Assembly: GCA_900316365.1 (NCBI GenBank)
Contig: ONCO01000001.1
Coordinates: 1-64,000, forward strand
Length of the DNA stretch: 64,000 nucleotides
Source: an uncultured Erysipelotrichaceae bacterium
Lineage (GTDB): Bacteria; Bacillota_I; Bacilli_A; RFN20; CAG-826
Reading direction: 5' to 3'
Of the stretch, positions 48,849 through 58,202 are shown in pieces; position 1 is the first letter of the stretch; each line of letters starts with the position of its first letter. The position numbers and the translations under genes were made by a program. The notes under the pieces are model-generated. The model did not search any database. It saw nothing but the letters and a program-made list of their open reading frames with translations, and had not been told where the DNA came from.

Positions 48849-50291
48849 ATGGCGTTAAAAGACAATAAGACATTCCGCTGGATCATCATTCCGCTTTGCA
48901 TCGCGCTTTGCTTCGTCGGACGTTTCATCCCGGCCTTTGGCGGACTTACTAAGGACGGTTTCAGCGTCCTTCTCATCTTCCTTGGCTCCCTTATCCTTTG
49001 GCTTACCATCGGCATCGATTGGCCAAGCCTTGTCTGCCTTTTCGCCCTCGGTTTCCTCGATAACATCTCTTTCGGCAATGTCTTTACCTCTAGCTTTGGT
49101 AACTCCACCTGGCTCTTCCTTCTCTTTACCTTTATCTGCACCTACGCCCTGACCAAGACTTCATTGATTAAGCGCATCGCGATTGCCTTCGTTGACAACA
49201 AGGTCGCCAAAAAGAGCGGATATCTCTTTATCCTCCTTTTCCTTACCGCCGTCCTTTTGCTTGGCTTATTCATCGCTCCAACGGTCTTATTCGTCGTCAT
49301 CCTTCCAATTCTCGAGGAAATCTTCAAAGTCGCCAAGATCGAGAAAGGCGACCGCATTGGCAAAGTCCTTATGATGGGCTTAGGCTTCACTGTCTCTATC
49401 TCCTCTGGTATGACGACCATCGCCCATGTCTTCCCGCTTTTAGCCATGTCAGCGGCAGGGGTCTCCGTTGGCCCAATCGCCTATATGGCCGTCGGCATGC
49501 CGGTTGGCTTACTCCTCTTCGCCGCGATGATCGGCATCTTCTTCCTTTTTGCTAGACCAGAAGTCGATAAGCTTAAGAACCTCGATGTCTCTTCCCTTAA
49601 AGCTGATTTGCCTCCCGTCGGCAAGAAAGACATCATCACCGTCATCGTCTTCGCGCTTGTCGTTCTCCTTTGGATTGTTCCATCTCTCTTTAAAGGAGTG
49701 GCGCCTGAGTTCTATAACAAGATCAACGGCTATACGACCGCGATGCCGCCTCTCCTTGGCGCGATTGCCCTTTGCATCATCAGAGTAGATGGTCAGCCGA
49801 TCATCAAAGTTGATGACGCACTTAAGAACGGCGTTCCATGGGGCAGCCTCATTATGTGCGCGGCTACCTTAGCCTTAGGCGCCGTCCTAACCAATAACGA
49901 TGTTGGCTTAAAGGCCTTCCTTGAAACCAACCTCAAGAGCGGTTTAACCGGTTTTGGTGTGGTAGGGCTCCTTATCATCTTCGCTATGTGGGCGGCCCTT
50001 CAGACCAATGTCTCGTCCAATATGGTTACCGCCACTTTGGTCGCCGGGGTTGCTGGCGTGGTTATCGGCGCGGCGAATAACGGAATGAATGTCGCGGCAG
50101 TGGCCTCCATCATCGGCATGCTTGCTAGCTTCGCTTTCGCCACACCTCCGTCGATGCCGCATATCGCCATCGTCGCCGGAAGCGAGCATTGCTCCACCAA
50201 AGACGTTCTTATCTATGGTGGTCTCCTAATGATCGTCTCCGTTTTATTGGCTTGCTTAGTCGGCTATCCATTAGGTAGCCTTGTTATGTGA
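48849..50291 (+). CDS. DASS/SLC13-family anion transporter
   Basis: A 480-residue polytopic transporter of the divalent anion:Na+ symporter group (dicarboxylates, citrate or sulfate). Seen: about 11-12 hydrophobic segments; the two helix-hairpin regions with the typical polar clusters (SSGMTTIAHVFPLLAMSAAG around 190 and LQTNVSSNMVTATLVAG around 400), the latter being the N-x-x-(S/T)-N substrate motif. It is followed by TPPSMPHIAIVAG. Exact substrate unknown. AGAGGAG precedes the ATG. Divergent from the U32 gene. The chorismate mutase gene starts 10 bases after its stop. Confidence 0.85.
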   Translation: MALKDNKTFRWIIIPLCIALCFVGRFIPAFGGLTKDGFSVLLIFLGSLILWLTIGIDWPSLVCLFALGFLDNISFGNVFTSSFGNSTWLFLLFTFICTYALTKTSLIKRIAIAFVDNKVAKKSGYLFILLFLTAVLLLGLFIAPTVLFVVILPILEEIFKVAKIEKGDRIGKVLMMGLGFTVSISSGMTTIAHVFPLLAMSAAGVSVGPIAYMAVGMPVGLLLFAAMIGIFFLFARPEVDKLKNLDVSSLKADLPPVGKKDIITVIVFALVVLLWIVPSLFKGVAPEFYNKINGYTTAMPPLLGAIALCIIRVDGQPIIKVDDALKNGVPWGSLIMCAATLALGAVLTNNDVGLKAFLETNLKSGLTGFGVVGLLIIFAMWAALQTNVSSNMVTATLVAGVAGVVIGAANNGMNVAAVASIIGMLASFAFATPPSMPHIAIVAGSEHCSTKDVLIYGGLLMIVSVLLACLVGYPLGSLVM

Positions 50292-50300
50292 GGTAACCTT

Positions 50301-50576
50301 ATGAATAAGTTAGAGGAATGCCGTTTGAAGATCGACGCAATCGATAATGAGATCATCCGTCTTTACGAAGAAAGAATGAAAGACGTGAAAGACATCGCGG
50401 AATACAAAATCGAAAACGGACTCGAGGTCCTTGATTCAAGCCGTGAAAAAACGATGCTTGAGAAAAATTTGCTCAAGATTAGCAATGTTGAACTGAAGAA
50501 ATATTACCATCATGTCCTGACTGGATTCTTGGACGCCAGCAAGGAGATGCAGAAGGAAATAATTGCCAAAAAATAA
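50301..50576 (+). CDS. Chorismate mutase (AroQ type), monofunctional
   Basis: Converts chorismate to prephenate on the way to Phe and Tyr. The 91 residues form the three-helix AroQ fold: ECRLKIDAIDNEIIRLYEER (catalytic Arg and Lys in helix 1), then VKDIAEYKIENGLEVLDSSRE with the conserved Lys and Arg, and a last helix. GAGGT lies 7 bases before ATG. It follows a DASS transporter, so cotranscription is likely. No other shikimate gene is near. Such short stand-alone mutases in reduced genomes sometimes have regulatory or unknown roles. Confidence 0.85.
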   Translation: MNKLEECRLKIDAIDNEIIRLYEERMKDVKDIAEYKIENGLEVLDSSREKTMLEKNLLKISNVELKKYYHHVLTGFLDASKEMQKEIIAKK

Positions 50577-50603
50577 GGCAAAAATCCCAATACTTTGAAG
50601 AAG

Positions 50604-50632
50604 CGGTTATCGGTAAAACGATAATCGTTTTT
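50604..50632 (+). terminator. Terminator of DASS-chorismate mutase unit
   Basis: CGGTTATCG, 6-base loop, CGATAATCG, then TTTTTC. Confidence 0.85.
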
Positions 50633-50699
50633 CGTATACAAAGTCCTCTCTTTTTGAAAATCTACTGGCGAAAGTAGTGGTTTAAAAATGTAAATGTTT

Positions 50700-50734
50700 T
50701 CATGCTACGTAGCGCGCATGCTTGCCTCTATAAT
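50700..50734 (+). promoter_or_regulatory. Promoter and operator candidate of the giant helicase gene
   Basis: TATAAT (50729-50734) lies 29 bases before the ATG at 50764. The inverted repeat CATGC-10-GCATG (50701-50720) containing CTACGTAG covers the -35/spacer region, as expected for a repressor site. Confidence 0.5.
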
Positions 50735-50763
50735 TGTCAGTAGAGTCAAGGGGGTATTGGGGT

Positions 50764-53700
50764 ATGACGGAATCACTTTCGCTTAAGAAGTGTCGCGATA
50801 AATTATTGGATTTGGGTAAGAAGAATCGATTGCTTTATTTTTCTTACGGCGCGAGCGCTCTAAGGATCCTCTCGCCTGAGAAAGAATGGCTCTTCGACGC
50901 CATCAAAGGCGGCAAAAAAGTCCCATTTTTCGATTTGGATTCCTATTTGGAGAACATTGGGAAGCCATTTCACTTCTTACTCGATGACGAATGCACCGAA
51001 GATGACCTTCAGGCCGCGATCGCCTCGTCTAGAGGAGACCGCATCTTCCTTCAGCCTACATCCGCTAGAAAGAAACTCTCCCAAGTCTTGAGGATCATCA
51101 AGAATACCGCGGATGACGCTTTCGCTAACCGCGGCATCCAGACCTTATATCTCGCTTTCGGGCTTTTGAAATGGAAAGACGCCCAGGAATCTAACCTCGA
51201 AGTTCTTTCTCCTCTCGTCTTGATCCCGGTCTACATGATCAAGAATGAGAACGGCCAATATTCCATTTATGCCGATGAAGGTGCCGAACCAAGCGTTAAT
51301 GGCACCCTCCAATATCAATTGAAAGGCCAGTATGGCTTTGTCTTACCAGCCTTAAAAGAAGAATCCAATCTCAGCGATTATCTTGCCTTGGTTAAATCTA
51401 AAGCCGAGACCATGGGCTGGGACGTCATTGATGAATGCAACTTAGGTCTTTATACCTTCGCCAAGATCGACATGTATAGCGACCTCCTCAATAACGAGTC
51501 CTCCGTTCTCCGTAACGAATATGTCGCTAAGCTTTTCGACGCCGGGGCCAATGATGAGCAGGAATGCTTGCCTGATGTCGCCGATGAAGAAAAAGCCGAG
51601 GAATCCTTAAGGAATGGCACCGCCAAACTCCATAACGTCGTCGATGCCGATTCCAGCCAATTGAAGGCTATTTTAGCCGCTAAAAAAGGCCGTTCTTTCG
51701 TCCTTCAAGGCCCGCCTGGCACTGGTAAGTCGCAGACCATCACCAACATCATCGCCGAGGCTTTACATGATGGCAAAAACGTCCTCTTCGTTTCCGAGAA
51801 GATGGCGGCTCTCGAAGTCGTTTATAACAAACTTTCCTCGGTTGGACTTGGCGATTTCTGCTTAAGGCTCCACGGTCATAAGGCCAATAAGAAATCCGTC
51901 GTCGAGGACATCGACCATGCGATGAATCTTCCTAACGTCCGCTTAAAGGAAGAGGCCGTTGAGGCGCTTAATTCCCTCGAAAAAGAGACCGAGATGCTCA
52001 ATAGCTATGAAAGCGCCCTTCATGATGTCATTCCTGAATTCGGGGTTTCGCCATTCCAGTTATACGCCGAGATGGACCGCCTCGATGACATCGACGTCCC
52101 ATTATTCTCCTTTGAGCATATCGAGAATTGCGGCAAGGAATTCTTAGATGATGCGGTCGCTAATTTCGAGACCATCCGCGAAGGCATCAACATCATGGGC
52201 AACCATTATGCTGACTATTGCCTCTATGGATATCGCGGTGAAGACAGCTATGAAGGTGAGATCGCCTTTGCCTCCGCTTTAAGCGAGGCGAAGGTTGATT
52301 TAGACGCGCTTAAGGAAACCTTGGAGCCATTAAACGATGACCTTAACGTCTCTGATGGTTTCGCCTCCAAGGATATGGCGCATCTATTCGCCTTCCTTAA
52401 GTTCTTCAAGACCTCCTCTTTCTTCGAGCCTTCCTTATTCGACAAGCATCGCGATGCCATCGCGACCGTCGTTAAAGAAGCCATCGATACCGAAGATAGG
52501 ATCAAAGCCCTCCATGACAGTGTTATCACTTGCTTCACCGAGGATATCTTCACCGATGTTAAGACTGAGGCCATCGCCGAAAGGTATGAGAAGAAATACG
52601 GCAATATCTTCCGTGGTCTCATGCCGCAGCATCACCGTGACCGTAAGCATCTGAGGACTTTCGCTAGAGATGACGCCCTCCCATTCAAGAAGACCCGCGC
52701 CGCCCTCCACGATTACGCCGAACATCAGAAGGCCACACGCCGCTTAGAAGAACTCCGCAACGAGCTTTCCGATTCCTTTGACAATAAGCGTAACTGCAGT
52801 GATAAGAAGTTCTTAGATTTCCTTTCCAAGGTCAGAGGCTACCTCCCATTTATCGACCTCAACCTTGAGCATCTTGCCGCTCTACGTGAGAAAGATTGGG
52901 CCGAGATCAAGAAGAAGATCGACGCTAAAAACCTCGACGAATCCCGTTTAGAGAAACCTCTTTCGGTGCAATCATTCTATGAAGAGGAAAAACGTAACCT
53001 CAGCAGCCTTTCCTTCAACGAGTTAAGGAAACTCATCTACGAAGCCGACGACGCCAAGAGCCAACTTCATACCAATAACCGCTTCGTCGCGGCTATGAAG
53101 AAGACCCATGACGATGGTTATGGTTCCTTCGTCGAGGAATGCTTATCCCACGACTTGCCGATAGATCAATTGGTCGATGCCTTTAAGAAGGTCCTCACCA
53201 AACAGAGAATCTATTACGCGGAGAGCAAGAGAAGCATCCTCTCCGAACTTACGAGACAACGTCATGACGAGCTCATCGAGAAGTTCCAGGGCCATGACAA
53301 GATGCGTTTCGCCATCGCCCAGGCGGAAGTCAAGAAAGCCGTCCTTTCTCGCTTCCCGGCCTCCAAGGCCAGAGGGGTCTATGGCAAGCTCTCCTTCGAA
53401 GTCAGCAAGAAACGCAACATCAAACCTGTCCGCGCCCTTATGGATTCCTATCAGGGGCAGATTCAGACCTTCAAGCCATGCTTCATGATGTCGCCTCTAT
53501 CCGTATCTACCTTCCTTAAACCGGATTATAGGTTCGACCTCGTCGTCTTTGATGAAGCCTCCCAAGTTTATCCTTGGGATGCCATTGGTGCGATTTATCG
53601 CGCCAACCAGGTCATCGTCGTCGGCGACAACAAGCAGATGCCGCCAACCAACTTCTTCGTCAGCATGGACGCCCTTGAGGACGACTATAACGCCGATGAG

Positions 53701-55386
53701 GCCGATGTTAATGACGTCGGTGACTTCGAATCCATCTTGGATTTCTTCATGAATTTCCCGCATTATCGCTTGCTCTGGCACTATAGAAGCAAGAACGAAG
53801 CCTTAATCGCTTTCAGCAACCATCATTTCTACGATGATTCGCTTATCACTTTCCCATCCTCCCAGAAAGCCGTTCCTGGCTTCGGCGTGGATTTCGTCTA
53901 CGCCAAAGGAACGTATAACCATGGCTCCAGATTTAACCCAATCGAGGCTAAGAAGGTCGCCAATGTCGTCTATGAGAACGTCATGAAGCATCCAGAACGC
54001 TCCATCGGCGTCGTCTCCTTCAACGTCCGCCAGCAGGAAGAAATCGAGAACTGCATCGAAGATCTCTGCGACGCCCATCCATCCTTCCGCAAAGCCTTAT
54101 CCGAAAAGGTTGATGAGCCCTTATTTGTCAAGAACCTCGAAACCGTCCAAGGCGATGAAAGAGACGTCATCGTCCTCTCCGTCGGCTATGGCAAAGATAA
54201 ATCCGGCAATGTCGGACATAACTTCGGTCCGCTTAACCGCGCTGGCGGCGAACGCCGTCTTAACGTCGCGATCACCCGCGCCAAGATCAACACCATCGTC
54301 GTCAGTTCCATCCGTTACAGCGACCTTGATATCTCCAAATGCAAATCCGAAGGCTCCAAGTTGCTTAGAAGTTACCTCAACTACGCCGAAAATGGCGTCA
54401 CTGAGGATAGCGTGCCAAGCGGAAACGGCCTTTGCTTCGAATCCCCGTTCGAAGAAGAGGTCTATAACTTCTTGGACAAGAACGGCTATAAGGTCGATAC
54501 CCAGGTCGGTTGCAGCTCTTACCGCATCGACCTCGGCGTCAAACATCCAAAGAAGCCGGCCTATGTTCTTGCCGTTGAATGCGATGGCGCTTCCTATCAT
54601 TCCTCCCGCGTGGCGAGGGATAGAGACCGCCTCCGTCAGGAAGTCCTCGAAAGCCAAGGCTGGAATTTCCATCGTGTCTGGTCGACCGACTGGTTCAGAG
54701 ACCGTAAGAACGAGGAGATGAGGCTCCTCGATGCGGTTAGGAACGCGATGGCGCGCTTCAACGCGAAGGATGCGGATGACCCTCTCCCGGAAGTCAAAGA
54801 GGAAGAGGTTAAGAAAGAGGCCATCGCCGACGTCGAAGAAGTCGCTCCAAAGAGACTTATCGATTACCTCAATCAGTTTGTTCCGTTTGTCCCGGTCGTT
54901 CAAAGCCCATTACCGTTACAAAACGTCGGTGTTGCCGCTAGACAATTCGGCGTGCAGATCATTGAAAAAGAAGGCCCAATCACCTTGCATAGGCTTTGCT
55001 CCCTTCTAATTCAGTTCTGCGGTCGCACCAAAGTAACCAAAGACGTTAAGGAAAGGGTTGAGGAAGCGATGATTCTCCTTAAGCCTCGCGGCGTCTATCA
55101 ATATGGCGATTGCTATGCCTTGAAAGATCCAAAGGACGTCATGCTCCGCTTCGGCGGCGGTCGTGACTTTGGCGACATCCCGCAGGTCGAATACCGCAAT
55201 GCGATGCTTAAGTCCTTGGAGATTGACCCAGGACAAAACGAAGATGCGCTTTACCGTTCTATCGGCGAGGCCATCGGGTATAATCGCGCGGTCAAGCAGC
55301 TCCGTTTGATCCTCAGCGAGTGCCTCGGCGCCTTAAAAGAAGCCGGCCTCGTCTATGAGGACGAAGGTTGTTACTACCTTAAATGA
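50764..55386 (+). CDS. DUF4011-type SF1 helicase with fused endonuclease domain (candidate defence protein)
   Basis: A 1540-residue multidomain protein. The N-terminal DUF4011-like region is about 1-210 (CRDKLLDLGKKNRLLYFSYG is typical). An SF1 helicase core is split around a long insertion: Walker A GPPGTGKSQT (residues 316-325), Walker B VVFDEASQVYPWD (D930), then GDNKQMPP, HYRSKNEALIAFSN and the last motifs VQGDERDVIVLSVGYG and RRLNVAITRAK. A REase-like (Vsr/MTES_1575-type) domain at about 1225-1325 includes FEEEVYNFL, YRIDLGV and LAVECDGASYHSS. The C-terminus (about 1370-1540) resembles DUF3320. The same domain series is reported among candidate antiphage proteins (Hhe-type). Stand-alone gene with its own promoter and terminator. 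Confidence 0.85.
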   Translation: MTESLSLKKCRDKLLDLGKKNRLLYFSYGASALRILSPEKEWLFDAIKGGKKVPFFDLDSYLENIGKPFHFLLDDECTEDDLQAAIASSRGDRIFLQPTSARKKLSQVLRIIKNTADDAFANRGIQTLYLAFGLLKWKDAQESNLEVLSPLVLIPVYMIKNENGQYSIYADEGAEPSVNGTLQYQLKGQYGFVLPALKEESNLSDYLALVKSKAETMGWDVIDECNLGLYTFAKIDMYSDLLNNESSVLRNEYVAKLFDAGANDEQECLPDVADEEKAEESLRNGTAKLHNVVDADSSQLKAILAAKKGRSFVLQGPPGTGKSQTITNIIAEALHDGKNVLFVSEKMAALEVVYNKLSSVGLGDFCLRLHGHKANKKSVVEDIDHAMNLPNVRLKEEAVEALNSLEKETEMLNSYESALHDVIPEFGVSPFQLYAEMDRLDDIDVPLFSFEHIENCGKEFLDDAVANFETIREGINIMGNHYADYCLYGYRGEDSYEGEIAFASALSEAKVDLDALKETLEPLNDDLNVSDGFASKDMAHLFAFLKFFKTSSFFEPSLFDKHRDAIATVVKEAIDTEDRIKALHDSVITCFTEDIFTDVKTEAIAERYEKKYGNIFRGLMPQHHRDRKHLRTFARDDALPFKKTRAALHDYAEHQKATRRLEELRNELSDSFDNKRNCSDKKFLDFLSKVRGYLPFIDLNLEHLAALREKDWAEIKKKIDAKNLDESRLEKPLSVQSFYEEEKRNLSSLSFNELRKLIYEADDAKSQLHTNNRFVAAMKKTHDDGYGSFVEECLSHDLPIDQLVDAFKKVLTKQRIYYAESKRSILSELTRQRHDELIEKFQGHDKMRFAIAQAEVKKAVLSRFPASKARGVYGKLSFEVSKKRNIKPVRALMDSYQGQIQTFKPCFMMSPLSVSTFLKPDYRFDLVVFDEASQVYPWDAIGAIYRANQVIVVGDNKQMPPTNFFVSMDALEDDYNADEADVNDVGDFESILDFFMNFPHYRLLWHYRSKNEALIAFSNHHFYDDSLITFPSSQKAVPGFGVDFVYAKGTYNHGSRFNPIEAKKVANVVYENVMKHPERSIGVVSFNVRQQEEIENCIEDLCDAHPSFRKALSEKVDEPLFVKNLETVQGDERDVIVLSVGYGKDKSGNVGHNFGPLNRAGGERRLNVAITRAKINTIVVSSIRYSDLDISKCKSEGSKLLRSYLNYAENGVTEDSVPSGNGLCFESPFEEEVYNFLDKNGYKVDTQVGCSSYRIDLGVKHPKKPAYVLAVECDGASYHSSRVARDRDRLRQEVLESQGWNFHRVWSTDWFRDRKNEEMRLLDAVRNAMARFNAKDADDPLPEVKEEEVKKEAIADVEEVAPKRLIDYLNQFVPFVPVVQSPLPLQNVGVAARQFGVQIIEKEGPITLHRLCSLLIQFCGRTKVTKDVKERVEEAMILLKPRGVYQYGDCYALKDPKDVMLRFGGGRDFGDIPQVEYRNAMLKSLEIDPGQNEDALYRSIGEAIGYNRAVKQLRLILSECLGALKEAGLVYEDEGCYYLK

Positions 55387-55392
55387 CAAACG

Positions 55393-55430
55393 CCCCACAT
55401 CAGCCAATATCTGAAGTGGGGTTTTCTCTT
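55393..55430 (+). terminator. Terminator of helicase gene
   Basis: CCCCAC-A-TCAG, 7-base loop, CTGA-A-GTGGGG, then TTTTCTCTTT. Confidence 0.88.
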
Positions 55431-55447
55431 TCGCGTGTCATGACAGA

Positions 55448-58198
55448 TTATGCTTTAAGGATGTCAATCGGCTCGATATTACGGTTGCGCCAAATTGGAA
55501 TAAAAGCGGCGATGAGGGACGAGGCTATGGCCGAGCCAAAAATTACTAGGGGTTCAAAGAAGGAGATAGCAAAAATGTTGGAGGCAATTGAATAGTGGAT
55601 GCTTACGTAGACGTTGAGAAGCAGGCAAGCTATGCTCGATCCAATTATGGATATGGTTCCGGTCAATAAAGCAATCAGAAGGGCCTCAAAAAGGTAAATG
55701 GAGAGTAAATCTTTGTTCCTTGCCCCCAAAGCCATTAATATTCCTCGCTCTTTTTTGGTATAAGAAAGAGAAATCGAGATGTAGTTGTTGAGCACTAGGG
55801 CGGAAATTGCGGCTAAGAAAACCACGGCAAAAGCACTGAGAATGTCTATAGGGAAATGGAAGAATAAATCGACCTCTTCTATTAAATCCGTGGTGCTGTT
55901 ATCGATGTAATTTCTCCCTTTCTGAAGGAAGTAATCAAGGAAATGCTCGTCTACGGACGGATCTGCGCTACAAACAACTTTGAAGGCATAAAAACATTCG
56001 CTGTTCGCTTTTAGATAAGCGTAATCGTTTCCGCCAACCACAAGTTCACGTTCGAAAGTTGGTATATTCAAGGTTGTCTCATCATTGATGTTTTTATAGA
56101 AAGCCTTAATCGTCTTGATATTTGTTTCTTCGTTATTGTTCCAAACGCTAGCCGCGAGTTGCCCTTTTTTCCAAGACTTTATCATTTTCTCTTTATCGGA
56201 GTCGTTTGTTCCAGATTCTGATAAAGAGAGCATTATGTCCCCGTTGGTTATTTCGATGAATTCGTCGTTATTCTTTAATAGTTCGGCAATATTATGCCCA
56301 TTTGGCATGATGAAATAAGTTTCTAGAAAATCTCTTCTTGAGAGATATTCGACATCAACCTTTTCCGCTTCAGTTATTCTCCCGTCTTCTCTCTCGCTGC
56401 TTCTGATAAATATGCCTCTACCTTTATCAAAACGATAAGTTACGACATATTCGCCATTCTCGTCCGATAGAGTCGCGGAATAGACGGATCCGCCATTCTC
56501 ATCTAAGGTGTAGCCATGAGTTGCGAACCATCTTTGCCCGACTCTGATGTCCCCGTTAGTGTGGTCGACGTCATATTCTGTATGGTACGCGGTAAACACT
56601 TTTCCGACTCCAACTTTGTAATCGATGTAGAGAGTTTCTAACGAATCGGCGGTTTTATTTATGTCAATGTCGTCAAAGGCGTAAGACTTTTCGTTACTGT
56701 AAGCACTAACCATTATGGTAGAAAGAAGCGCTGAATAATCAGTCTCATATGCCTCTTTTGATAAAAAAACGGTCGTGGAAAAGCTATTCTCCAACTCGTT
56801 CTCGAGTCGGGATTCTAAACCAATGTCTCTGGTGATATCCCTTTCCCGAAGGTGTTCGTAGTCGGAAGTGTCAAAATGATTGTCGACGACGCCGACGACG
56901 TGGAAAACTGTGGATGAGTGATTTAAACTTATTTCTACCCCCTCATAAGTATTAAGGCCTTTGCTGCGGGCTAAAGAATCATAGAGTAATTTCGAAATTG
57001 CGATTTCATCTGTTTTTTCGGGTAGTGTGCCATCGATGGTGAATCCAGATTTGCGAAGATCGTCTTCGACAAGGTAGGAATAGCTATCAAAATAGGTGAT
57101 GTCATAGACTTTCCTTGCGCGTGAACCTTGAATCCCTGAGTTAGCGTGCCCTTTGCCGACGACTTCGACATCTCCGCGATTATATTTGGGCTGAGAAACC
57201 TCTTTAAAAAACACTTTCCCTCTAGCCGCCTTTTCAATCTGGTCTATTTCCCTTTTGTAGATGGGGGATTCGTTTGAGCGATTACAAATGAGCAACTCCT
57301 TGTTTTTGGCGAATGAGATTGAAGTTGCGATTGCCCTCGCTGGGTTGATGCTTTTGGCGGCGCTGATGAGCCCGAAAAGCGTGAAAGAGGTAACGGAGAG
57401 AAGGACGGAAGCGATCAATCTTTTTCCTTTGTGGCGGAGAGACTTCAACCCCATGCGAGAACCATCTTTAAAGGAAAGACGCGATTTTTTCAGAATAAGT
57501 GTGTTTTTGGAAGGATCTTCGACAAAGTTTTTGTTTGAGTCTTTTACGATTTTTCCATCGCTAAGTTCGATGACTCTATCACCAAAACGTTCGGCAAAAC
57601 TACGGTCGTGACTTACTACGACGATGAGTTTTTCCTTTGACAATTCCTTGAGCAATTCCATTATGGCCGCTCCAGCGGTTGAGTCTAAAGAACCTGTCGG
57701 CTCATCGGCCAAGATAAAAGTCGGGTTTTTGACTATGGCCCTCGCTAAAGCTACTCGTTGCCTTTGCCCGCCGGATAACTTAAGGCTTTTTCTTTTTGCG
57801 TAGCTGTCCATGCCGACTTTAGCCAAAGCAGACTTGACCTCGCCGCAATCTTTTTTTCCTTGTAGCGACAAGGGTAGGGCGACGTTATCGGCTACGCTTA
57901 AATCATCGAGCAGTTTGAAGTCTTGGAACACGAATCCGACGCAGGTGTTTCTGTATTTTTCTAACGAGTTTCTATCAAGGGATGATATTGAAACGCCATC
58001 AACGATAATATCGCCAGAAGTAGGACGAAGAAGGCCACCTAAAAGATGCAGAAGGGTAGATTTGCCGCTTCCGGATTTCCCAAGAACGAATACCAATCCT
58101 TTTTCCGCGAGTTTAAAAGAGATACCATCAAGCGCTTTGCTCTCAGACGTCGAGCCTTTGGTCGCGAATGTTTTCGATAAAGCCCTGGCCTCGATCAT
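55448..58198 (-). CDS. ABC transporter ATPase-permease fusion (MacB/FtsX type), distal
   Basis: A 916-residue protein joining an ABC ATPase and an FtsX-type permease. The ATPase (about 1-225) has GKSGSGKST, signature LSGGQRQRVALARA, Walker B ILADEPTG and H-loop VVVSHD. One membrane helix follows near residue 265 (IASVLLSVTSFTLFGLISAA), then an external domain of about 480 residues, then three C-terminal helices (from about 770). This is the MacB plan, which moves peptides or lipids out of the membrane leaflet mechanically rather than through a channel. It follows its paralogue after 4 bases, so the two probably form a heterodimer. AT-richer than neighbouring housekeeping genes. Confidence 0.88.
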   Translation of the reverse strand: MIEARALSKTFATKGSTSESKALDGISFKLAEKGLVFVLGKSGSGKSTLLHLLGGLLRPTSGDIIVDGVSISSLDRNSLEKYRNTCVGFVFQDFKLLDDLSVADNVALPLSLQGKKDCGEVKSALAKVGMDSYAKRKSLKLSGGQRQRVALARAIVKNPTFILADEPTGSLDSTAGAAIMELLKELSKEKLIVVVSHDRSFAERFGDRVIELSDGKIVKDSNKNFVEDPSKNTLILKKSRLSFKDGSRMGLKSLRHKGKRLIASVLLSVTSFTLFGLISAAKSINPARAIATSISFAKNKELLICNRSNESPIYKREIDQIEKAARGKVFFKEVSQPKYNRGDVEVVGKGHANSGIQGSRARKVYDITYFDSYSYLVEDDLRKSGFTIDGTLPEKTDEIAISKLLYDSLARSKGLNTYEGVEISLNHSSTVFHVVGVVDNHFDTSDYEHLRERDITRDIGLESRLENELENSFSTTVFLSKEAYETDYSALLSTIMVSAYSNEKSYAFDDIDINKTADSLETLYIDYKVGVGKVFTAYHTEYDVDHTNGDIRVGQRWFATHGYTLDENGGSVYSATLSDENGEYVVTYRFDKGRGIFIRSSEREDGRITEAEKVDVEYLSRRDFLETYFIMPNGHNIAELLKNNDEFIEITNGDIMLSLSESGTNDSDKEKMIKSWKKGQLAASVWNNNEETNIKTIKAFYKNINDETTLNIPTFERELVVGGNDYAYLKANSECFYAFKVVCSADPSVDEHFLDYFLQKGRNYIDNSTTDLIEEVDLFFHFPIDILSAFAVVFLAAISALVLNNYISISLSYTKKERGILMALGARNKDLLSIYLFEALLIALLTGTISIIGSSIACLLLNVYVSIHYSIASNIFAISFFEPLVIFGSAIASSLIAAFIPIWRNRNIEPIDILKA

Positions 58199-58202
58199 AA
58201 TT

